DNA of 6,367 bases from Actinomycetota bacterium. Lineage in GTDB: Bacteria > Actinomycetota > Thermoleophilia > Gaiellales > Gaiellaceae. Below the pieces are notes generated by a model. That model worked only from the letters and a program-made list of their open reading frames with translations. It was not told the DNA's origin and ran no database searches. The position numbers were made by a program, and so were the translations under genes. Positions 1 through 5,741 of this stretch are shown one piece after another (position 1 is the first letter of the stretch; every line of letters begins with the position of its first letter). The stretch covers positions 1 to 6,367 of the forward strand of contig JACDCN010000127.1 in the NCBI GenBank assembly GCA_013817555.1. The letters are read 5' to 3'.

Positions 1-1446
1 GTCTGGAGCTACGCCGAGGTGCGCGACGACGCGGCGAAACTTGCTGGTGCGCTCGCCGAGGCTGGGATTGCGCTCGGTGACCGGGTCGCCGTCATGAGCG
101 AGAACCGCCCGGAGGTCCTGCGCCTGTGGCTCGCGTGCGCGTGGCTCGGCGCCGTGCTCGTGCCGGTCTCGACTGCACTGCGGGGCGAGGGGCTTCGGCA
201 TGTTCTCGTGAGCGCCCGACCGAAGGCCGTCGCGCTCGAGTCGGCGCTCCGCGAGCGTGTCTCCGAGGCAGGCGTCGAGGCGACCTGGGTGCTCGACGAG
301 AGCGGCCTGCCGGCCGGGCCGGGCCCGGTGGGGCCACACGCGGTCGGCCCCGGGCACACCTGCGCGATCCTCTACACCTCCGGGACGACGGGACCGTCGA
401 AAGGGGTGCTCTGCCCGCACGCGCAGTGGTACTGGTGGGCTGTCAAGACGGGCGAGGTGCTCTCCATCGAGCGCGAGTCCGTCCTGTACACGAACCTCCC
501 TCTCTTTCACACGAACGCCCTCAACGCGTTCTGCCAGGCTCTCGTCGCGGGCGCGACGTACGTACTCGGCCCCCGCTTTTCGGCGTCCGCGTTCTGCCAA
601 CGGCTCGAGCACTCCGGCGCGACGGTGACGTACCTGCTCGGCGCGATGGTCTCGATCCTCCTGCGCACGCCAGAGGGCGAGCACGACCGCTCTCACCGTG
701 GGCGCGTCGCGCTTGCGCCGGGGACCCCGTCCGAGCTGCATGGGCCCTTCCTCGAGCGGTTCGGCATTCGGCTGATCGACGCGTGGGGCTCGACTGAGAC
801 GAACATCGTGATCTCGAACACGCTCACGGACCTTCGGCCCGGCACTCTGGGCCGCGTCCTCGAGGGGTTCGAGGCGCGCGTCGCGGACGCGAACGACGCC
901 GAGCTGCCGAACGGCGTGCCAGGTGAGCTCCTCGTGCGCAATCGGGAGCCGTGGGCCTTCGCCTCCGGCTACGACGGACTGCCCGAGGCGACGGCAGCCA
1001 CATGGCGGAACCTCTGGTTCCACACGGGCGATCGTGTGGTCCGCGACCCTGATGGCAGCTTCCGTTTCGTCGATCGACTGAAGGATGTGATCCGGCGTCG
1101 CGGCGAGAACATCTCGTCGTACGAGGTGGAGCAGGCGCTGCTCGCGCATGCGGACATCGCGGCCGCGGCCGTCGTCCCGGTGCCGTCCGAGCTCGGGGAG
1201 GACGAGGTACTCGCGTGCGTCGTCGCCCGCGACGGCGCAGAGCTCGACCCTTTCGAGCTCATCCGCTTCTGCGAGCCACGGCTGCCCTACTTCGCGGTTC
1301 CGCGCTATGTCGACGTCCTGCCCGAGCTCCCCCTGACGGCGAGCGGCAAGATCGAGAAGTTCCGCCTGCGCGAGCGGGGAGTGACGACGTCGACCTGGGA
1401 CCGAGCGCGGGACGGCGCAGAGGACACGTCGCGTCGCGCGAGGTAG
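1..1446 (+). CDS. AMP-forming acyl-CoA ligase, CaiC-like (5' end outside window)
   Basis: ANL-superfamily adenylating enzyme: it activates a carboxylic acid with ATP to an acyl-AMP and transfers it to CoA in the cytoplasm. The reading frame is open from base 1, and the first residues (VWSYAEV) match the conserved stretch that normally lies some 25-40 residues into such proteins. The GTG at 19 is therefore not the real start; the gene begins to the left of the window. Visible in the 481 residues present are the A3 phosphate loop YTSGTTGPSKG (125-135), the A5 motif WGSTETN (262-268, where YGxTE is more usual), the A7 HTGD (341-344), the hinge DRLKDVIRRRGEN (358-370) and the A10 motif TASGKIEK with catalytic Lys450. 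The tail, containing GVTTSTWDR, resembles crotonobetaine/carnitine-CoA ligase-like proteins. The family is certain and the substrate unknown. It is probably the first visible gene of the operon leading into livGFHM. Confidence 0.93.
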   Translation, partial: VWSYAEVRDDAAKLAGALAEAGIALGDRVAVMSENRPEVLRLWLACAWLGAVLVPVSTALRGEGLRHVLVSARPKAVALESALRERVSEAGVEATWVLDESGLPAGPGPVGPHAVGPGHTCAILYTSGTTGPSKGVLCPHAQWYWWAVKTGEVLSIERESVLYTNLPLFHTNALNAFCQALVAGATYVLGPRFSASAFCQRLEHSGATVTYLLGAMVSILLRTPEGEHDRSHRGRVALAPGTPSELHGPFLERFGIRLIDAWGSTETNIVISNTLTDLRPGTLGRVLEGFEARVADANDAELPNGVPGELLVRNREPWAFASGYDGLPEATAATWRNLWFHTGDRVVRDPDGSFRFVDRLKDVIRRRGENISSYEVEQALLAHADIAAAAVVPVPSELGEDEVLACVVARDGAELDPFELIRFCEPRLPYFAVPRYVDVLPELPLTASGKIEKFRLRERGVTTSTWDRARDGAEDTSRRAR

Positions 1447-1484
1447 TGGGCGTCGACCCGAAGCCAAGCTTTAGAGTCGCAGGG

Positions 1485-2264
1485 ATGGCGGAGCCGACGG
1501 CGCCAGCCCTCACGGTCGAGTCCGTCTCGCGGAGCTTCGGGGCCGTCCTCGCCGTGCAAGATCTGTCGTTCGTCCTTCCCGCAGGAGGGCTCACGTGTTT
1601 GATCGGGCCGAACGGCGCGGGCAAGTCGACGCTCGTGCACTGCATTGCGGGGTTCCTCGAGCCTGACGAGGGTCAGATCCAGCTCGGCGAGCGGGATGTC
1701 ACGCGCTGGCCTGCCCATCGGCGCGCCCGCGCCGGTCTTGGGATCGTCTTCCAGGTCATGCGCGCACCACACCTCGACGTGCTCGCAAGCACGATGATCG
1801 GATGCCACGCCTGGACTCGGACCGGCTTTCTCGGCGGCATCCTGCGACCACCGTGGCAGTGGCGCGAGGAGCGTCGGATCCGCGAGGAGGCGCTACGCGC
1901 GCTCGAGCTCGTCGGACTCGAGCACCGCGCGCGCGATCCGGCCGACGCGCTTCCGCTCGGGCACCTGCGGCTGCTATCGATCGCCCGGGTTCTGGCGCAA
2001 CGACCGCAGGTCTTGCTGCTGGACGAGCCTGTCGCCGGTCTCCGCGCCGCGGAGAAGCGGCAGCTCATGCACGTCTTCGACGACCTCCGGCAGGCGGGGC
2101 TGACGATGCTTCTGATCGAGCACGACATGCAGTTCGTCGGCTCTGTCGCGGACCGCGTAGTCGTTCTCGACCGTGGGATGCTGATCGCGGACGGCACGCC
2201 GGGCGAGGTGCGGGAGGACGAGCGCGTGATCAGCGCCTACCTCGGGACGGCCGCGGCACTGTGA
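1485..2264 (+). CDS. livG: LIV-type ABC transporter ATPase LivG
   Basis: One of the two nucleotide-binding subunits of a HAAT/LIV importer; it hydrolyses ATP on the cytoplasmic face to drive LivH/LivM. The protein is 259 residues, normal for LivG. Walker A is GPNGAGKS (41-48), the Q-loop glutamine is Gln90, Walker B is LLLDE (177-181) and the switch histidine is His213 in IEHDM. The AGL after DEP and the long segment between Q-loop and signature (about 105-150) are typical of LivG rather than LivF. The signature loop reads LPLGH (156-160), further from LSGGQ than the usual LivG form LPYGQ. ATG 1485 is chosen because it places the strand-forming N-terminus correctly. It has GCAGGG directly in front with no proper spacing. 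The only other upstream in-frame start is GTG 1446, inside the ligase stop (TAGTG), which would add 13 residues. The 3' end overlaps livF by four bases. Confidence 0.92.
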   Translation: MAEPTAPALTVESVSRSFGAVLAVQDLSFVLPAGGLTCLIGPNGAGKSTLVHCIAGFLEPDEGQIQLGERDVTRWPAHRRARAGLGIVFQVMRAPHLDVLASTMIGCHAWTRTGFLGGILRPPWQWREERRIREEALRALELVGLEHRARDPADALPLGHLRLLSIARVLAQRPQVLLLDEPVAGLRAAEKRQLMHVFDDLRQAGLTMLLIEHDMQFVGSVADRVVVLDRGMLIADGTPGEVREDERVISAYLGTAAAL

Positions 2265-3076
2265 GCGCCGCGCCCCTCCTCGAGATCGACGGGCTCGTCG
2301 TCAAGTACGGGCAGGCGATTGCGCTGGACGGAGTGTCGCTCTCCCTGGAGGCCGGCGAGCGCGTCGCCTTGATCGGCCCGAACGGCGCCGGCAAGACCTC
2401 CCTATTGAACGGGGTCTGCGGTCTCGTCAAACCGGCCGCTGGGCGCGTGCTGCTGGACGGTCGCGATCTGACAGGTCGCGCCCCCGGCGAGATCGTGCGC
2501 GCAGGGTTGACCCAGGTTCCCGAGGGACGTCAAGTGTTCCCGACGCTTCCGGTCGAGGCGAACCTCCTGCTCGGCGCGTACGGACGCGAGTTCCGCCACG
2601 AGCTGGTCAGCGCGACGCTCCGCTACATCGGCCGGCGCGGCGAGATCGCGGTGCGGCTGGAGCGCGTCTACTCGCTCATGCCGAAGCTCCGCGAGCTCCG
2701 TGAGCGCCCGGCCGGCCGGACCTCGGGCGGCGAGCAACAGATGGTCGCCATCGGGCGGGCGCTGATGGCAGAGCCGCGCCTGCTGGCGATCGACGAGCTC
2801 TCGCTCGGGCTTGCGCCGCTCGTCGTCCAGGACCTCTCGGAGTTCCTGGTCGGGTTGAACGAGGAGGAGGGTGTCGCGCTGCTGCTCGTCGAGCAGAACG
2901 CCGTACTCGCGCTCGAGCTCTGCGCGCGTGCGTACGTGCTCGAGGCAGGCCGCCTGGTGCTCGCTGGTCCGAGCGACGAGCTCGAGCGGAACGAGACCGT
3001 GCGGAGCGCCTACCTCGGCGGAGGGCTGGAAGTGGCCGACGCGGAGCCCGGCACGCAGGCGGGCCCGAGCTCGTGA
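2261..3076 (+). CDS. livF: LIV-type ABC transporter ATPase LivF
   Basis: Second nucleotide-binding subunit of the importer, expected to pair with LivG. Walker A is GPNGAGKT (39-46), followed by the LivF-typical PEGRQVFP (87-94), signature TSGGE (154-158), Walker B LLAIDE (174-179), D-loop region SLGLAP (181-186) and VEQN (210-213), where Gln212 replaces the switch histidine as is normal in LivF. Start GTG 2261 overlaps the livG TGA (GTGA) and puts the N-terminus exactly where LivF proteins begin; the open frame further upstream is out-of-frame readthrough of livG. At 271 residues it is about 30 longer than usual LivF (230-240). The extra length lies in an insertion around residues 109-130 between NLLLGAY and the helix before the signature, and in a polar C-terminal tail after YLGG (about 255-271). 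The residue after the catalytic Glu179 is Leu180, where nearly all relatives have Pro. It overlaps livH by four bases. Confidence 0.93.
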   Translation: MSAAPLLEIDGLVVKYGQAIALDGVSLSLEAGERVALIGPNGAGKTSLLNGVCGLVKPAAGRVLLDGRDLTGRAPGEIVRAGLTQVPEGRQVFPTLPVEANLLLGAYGREFRHELVSATLRYIGRRGEIAVRLERVYSLMPKLRELRERPAGRTSGGEQQMVAIGRALMAEPRLLAIDELSLGLAPLVVQDLSEFLVGLNEEEGVALLLVEQNAVLALELCARAYVLEAGRLVLAGPSDELERNETVRSAYLGGGLEVADAEPGTQAGPSS

Positions 3077-3948
3077 AGGAGTTCCTCCAGCTCGTCGTAG
3101 TCGGCGTCTCCACAGGATCGGCATATGCCCTCGTCGGAATCGGCATGGTGCTCATCTTCCGCACGACCGGGATCGTCAACTTCGCGCAGGGCTCCTTCGC
3201 GGTCCTCGGCGGGCTGTTCATGGTCGCGCTCGTCGACGACATACACGGGCTGGTCGCGGGGTTGGCCGCCGTGTTGGTCGTGGCGTTCATCGGCTCCCTC
3301 GTCGGGTTCGTCGCGGTCGGCTTTCGGCATCGGACTACCCCGCTCGCGAGCCTCATCATCACGCTCGGAATCGCGCTCCTGATCACGTCGCTGAACCTGC
3401 TCGCCTTCGGCGACCGACCGCACACGTACCCGACGATCTTCGACCGCGCATGGGACATCGGCGGAGTACTCGTCCAACCGCAATACGTTCTCGTCGCCGG
3501 CGTGACGCTCCTCGCTGCGCTGCTGCTCACGTTGGGGTTGCAGCGGACCATCGCCGGTCAGGCGCTCGTCGCGTGTGCCGACTCGCGCCGGGCGGCGGAG
3601 CTCGTCGGAATCGACGTGCGCGCGGTCGCGGTGGTCGCGTTCGCCGTCTCGGCCGGACTGTCCGCCCTTGGCTGGGTGCTCCTCACCCCTGTGGACCCGG
3701 TCAACTACGACTCGGACGTCCGCATCGCGATCAACGGCTTCGCGGCCGCCGCCTTCGGCGGGCTCGCCAGCATCCGACTCGCCTACGTCGGCGGGCTCGT
3801 GCTCGGCGTCGCCCAGCAGCTGGTCGTGGGCTACGCGGACAAGATCCCCGGTCTCGGACAACAGGCACGGCAGTACGAGCTCGCCGCCGCCCTCGTGATC
3901 ATGCTCGTCCTGATCGGCTGGCGTGCGCGAAACGAGGTGCACGAGTGA
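3073..3948 (+). CDS. livH: LIV-type ABC transporter permease LivH
   Basis: Integral membrane subunit of the HAAT/LIV importer, forming the translocation path with LivM. The 291 residues are the usual LivH length. Hydrophobic segments lie at about 4-29, 33-52, 58-84, 91-111, 138-157, 186-205, 219-252 and 269-283. Family landmarks are GSAYALVGIGMVLIFRTTG (15-33), VNFAQGSF (35-42), the cytoplasmic coupling loop GQALVACADSRRAAELVGID (162-181), which contacts the ATPases, and NGFAAAAFGGLASI (221-234). Start GTG 3073 overlaps the livF stop as GTGA and gives a normal N-terminus; no clear Shine-Dalgarno sequence is seen, so translation probably depends on coupling to livF. The 3' end overlaps livM by four bases. 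Confidence 0.95.
   Translation: MKEFLQLVVVGVSTGSAYALVGIGMVLIFRTTGIVNFAQGSFAVLGGLFMVALVDDIHGLVAGLAAVLVVAFIGSLVGFVAVGFRHRTTPLASLIITLGIALLITSLNLLAFGDRPHTYPTIFDRAWDIGGVLVQPQYVLVAGVTLLAALLLTLGLQRTIAGQALVACADSRRAAELVGIDVRAVAVVAFAVSAGLSALGWVLLTPVDPVNYDSDVRIAINGFAAAAFGGLASIRLAYVGGLVLGVAQQLVVGYADKIPGLGQQARQYELAAALVIMLVLIGWRARNEVHE
3934..3939 (+). promoter_or_regulatory. Ribosome binding site for livM
   Basis: GAGGTG lies five bases before GTG 3945, inside the end of livH. It is the best-spaced Shine-Dalgarno-like site in the livGFHM run and supports GTG 3945, which overlaps the livH stop, as the livM start. Confidence 0.55.
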
Positions 3949-5003
3949 ATCTCAGCCGCTCACGCACGCTCCGGCTCGCCGGAACGCTCGCGGCAGGGAG
4001 CTTTGCGATCTGGCTGAGCTACCAGCTGAGCCCCGGCGACCGCTCGCTGTACACGCTCATGGGCCTCTACGCGATCGTCGCGATCGGCCTCTCGCTGCTG
4101 ATCGGTTTTGCCGGCCAGATCTCGCTCGGACAGGGAGCGTTCTACGCGCTCGGTGCGTACACCGCGGGAATCCTGACCGTAGGTCTCGATCCCGACGACC
4201 GGCTCGTGAGCGAGGCAGGGATCGACCCCGCCCTCGCGGTCGTCGCCGCCCCGATCCTGACCGGCCTCGTCGCAGCGGTGATCGGGGTGCCGCTGCTGCG
4301 ACTTCGCGGTCACTATCTGGCGTTCGCGACACTCGCCTTGCACCTGATCCTGCTCGCCGCGATCTTTGCCCAGAGCGGGTTCACCGGAGGCCAGGACCCC
4401 GGGCTCGCCGTGATCGAGCCACTCGAGATCTTCGGCTTGCAGATCACCGGCGTGACGGGCGGCACTGCGCGGCACACCGCGATCGTCTGGGGGCTAGTGC
4501 TCGTCACCCTGCTCGTCGCGCTGAACCTCGTCGGCTCGCGCGCGGGCCGGGCACTGCAGGCGATCGCGACGAGCGAACGCACTGCCGCGGCTGCCGGGAT
4601 CAACGTCTCGGCCTACAAGCTGCGCCTGTTCGTCCTGTCCGCCGGCCTCGCCGGTCTCGCCGGTGCGCTCTACGCGTTCATGCTCCAGTTCCTCTCACCG
4701 GACGCGTTCGGCGTCTTCCTGAGCATCCAGTTCGTCGTCATGGTCGCGGTCGGCGGCCTCGGCTCGGTGTACGGGGCGGTGGTCGGCGCGGTTGCGATCA
4801 CCTGGCTCGAGCACGAGCTCCGCGAGCTCGGAGCGCGACCGAGCCTGCTCGGCTTCGATCTCCCCGACCAGGCGCCGCAGGTCTTCTCGGTCGGTGTCTT
4901 CGCCGTCATCCTGATCGTCGTGATCCTGTTCTTCCCGCGCGGACTCTTGCCGGCTCTCGGAGACGGCATACGGCGTCTTCGGCCCGTACGACACGAGAAT
5001 TGA
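3945..5003 (+). CDS. livM: LIV-type ABC transporter permease LivM
   Basis: Second membrane subunit of the importer, partner of LivH. At 352 residues it has a usual LivM length. Hydrophobic segments lie at about 9-29, 35-56, 58-79, 96-118, 122-143, 177-197, 227-248, 259-286 and 315-331. Family landmarks are LSLLIGFAGQISLGQGAFYALGA (49-71), the segment GHYLAFATLAL (122-132), GFTGGQDG-like GFTGGQDPG (145-153, one residue longer than the common GGxxG loop), the cytoplasmic coupling loop GRALQAIATSERTAAAAGIN (201-220), and VGGLGSVYGAVVGA (269-282). The C-terminus is FFPRGLLP followed by a short basic tail. The open frame extends far upstream through livF and livH, but that part is a shadow. GTG 3945 is the start because it overlaps the livH TGA as GTGA, has GAGGTG at a good distance and gives a normal N-terminus. 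It is the last gene of the plus-strand unit. Confidence 0.94.
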   Translation: MNLSRSRTLRLAGTLAAGSFAIWLSYQLSPGDRSLYTLMGLYAIVAIGLSLLIGFAGQISLGQGAFYALGAYTAGILTVGLDPDDRLVSEAGIDPALAVVAAPILTGLVAAVIGVPLLRLRGHYLAFATLALHLILLAAIFAQSGFTGGQDPGLAVIEPLEIFGLQITGVTGGTARHTAIVWGLVLVTLLVALNLVGSRAGRALQAIATSERTAAAAGINVSAYKLRLFVLSAGLAGLAGALYAFMLQFLSPDAFGVFLSIQFVVMVAVGGLGSVYGAVVGAVAITWLEHELRELGARPSLLGFDLPDQAPQVFSVGVFAVILIVVILFFPRGLLPALGDGIRRLRPVRHEN

Positions 5004-5019
5004 GGCGTGTCGCTCCTCA
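5001..5019. other. Short inverted repeat between convergent genes
   Basis: TGAGG (5001-5005) and CCTCA (5015-5019) form a five-base-pair stem with a nine-base loop. The stem includes the livM stop codon on the plus strand and the SDR stop codon on the minus strand. The full gap between the two genes is only 13 bases (5004-5016). No T-run follows on either side, so it is not a convincing intrinsic terminator. It could be a weak bidirectional pause site or chance. Confidence 0.3.
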
Positions 5020-5739
5020 GCGCATCAGCAGGCCGCCGTTCGCGTCGAACGTCGCACCCGTGATGTAGCCCGCCTCCTCGGAGCAGAGAAACGCAGCGAG
5101 CTCGGCGATCTCGGCCGGCTCGCCGAAGCGTCCCACGGGGATTCGCTGGCGCAGAGCCTCGAGCCTCTCCTCGGGGAGGTCGTCGAACACAGGCGTACGC
5201 ACCGCGGCCGGCGCGAGCGCGTTGCAGGTGACGCCGTAGGGGGCGAGCTCTGCGGCGAGGATCTTCGTCAGCACGATGATCCCGGCCTTCGAGGCCGCGT
5301 AGTGCGCACCGGAAGCGCCGGCCGCCTGGCCGGAGATCGACGCCATGTTGAGGATCCGCCCCCAGCCCTGCTCGCGCATGCGCGGACCGGCGACCTGGCA
5401 GCCGAAGAAGACGCCTCGCAGGTTCGTCGCGAGGACGTCGTCCCACTCGTCTGCCTCGATCTCCCAGAGCGGCCGGAAGACGGTGCGCGCAGCGTTGTTC
5501 ACCAGCACGTCGACCCGGCCGGACTCGTCGAGCAGCCGCTCGAAAGAGGCGCGATCTCGGACGTCCACGTGCGCCGCTCGCGCGCGCTCGGGTAGCGATG
5601 TGGCTACAGCCTCGGCTCTCTCGTCGTTGACGTCCGCCACGACGACCGAGGCGCCCCGCGCGTGCAGGGCCCGGGCGATCGCCTCGCCCAGGCCCTGCGC
5701 CGCACCGGTCACGACCGCGGTGCGCCCTCCGAGGGACAC
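5017..5739 (-). CDS. Short-chain dehydrogenase/reductase (FabG-type SDR)
   Basis: Classical SDR oxidoreductase of 240 residues, the usual size, interconverting a hydroxyl and a keto group with a nicotinamide cofactor in the cytoplasm. The Rossmann glycine motif is TGAAQGLG (11-18). Asp36 at the end of the second strand favours NAD(H) over NADP(H). Asp59-Val60, NNAA (81-84, a variant of NNAG) and the full catalytic tetrad Asn106, Ser134, Tyr147, Lys151 (YAASK) are present. The C-terminus (ITGATFDANGG) is FabG-like. GTG 5739 is the start: it lies two bases after the stop of the upstream binding-protein gene and gives a standard SDR N-terminus; longer versions would run out of frame through that gene. 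It resembles 3-oxoacyl-ACP/CoA reductases and 3-hydroxyacyl dehydrogenases, but the substrate cannot be assigned. Its pairing with a transporter binding protein suggests it acts on the imported compound or a product of it. Confidence 0.92.
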   Translation of the reverse strand: MSLGGRTAVVTGAAQGLGEAIARALHARGASVVVADVNDERAEAVATSLPERARAAHVDVRDRASFERLLDESGRVDVLVNNAARTVFRPLWEIEADEWDDVLATNLRGVFFGCQVAGPRMREQGWGRILNMASISGQAAGASGAHYAASKAGIIVLTKILAAELAPYGVTCNALAPAAVRTPVFDDLPEERLEALRQRIPVGRFGEPAEIAELAAFLCSEEAGYITGATFDANGGLLMR

Positions 5740-5741
5740 CG

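Noticed and set aside
19..21. GTG 19 as the start of the ligase.
   Set aside because: The frame is open before it, and the residues encoded by 1-18 (VWSYAE) match the conserved family segment, so the gene continues past the left edge.
1447..1484. Possible promoter or terminator between the ligase gene and livG.
   Set aside because: The 38 bases show no stem followed by a T-run and no convincing -35/-10 pair. The gap is compatible with a simple intra-operon spacer.
1802..2260. Upstream extension of the livF frame, and likewise of the livM frame from 2871, which would give 424- and 710-residue proteins.
   Set aside because: The added parts are Arg/Ala-rich out-of-frame translations of livG or of livF/livH. 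True family N-termini begin exactly at the GTGA overlaps.
2402..3942. Long minus-strand open frames (2402-3124, 2676-3551 and 3010-3942, up to 310 residues) opposite livF and livH.
   Set aside because: They lie antisense to well-supported genes. Their compositions are the charged, Arg/Asp/Glu/His-rich, domain-free kind expected from the reverse strand of GC-rich coding DNA.
4814..4830. Perfect inverted repeat CGAGCTC-CGC-GAGCTCG inside livM.
   Set aside because: It encodes Glu-Leu-Arg-Glu-Leu with the favoured GAG and CTC codons. GAGCTC recurs across the window for the same reason, so codon preference explains it.
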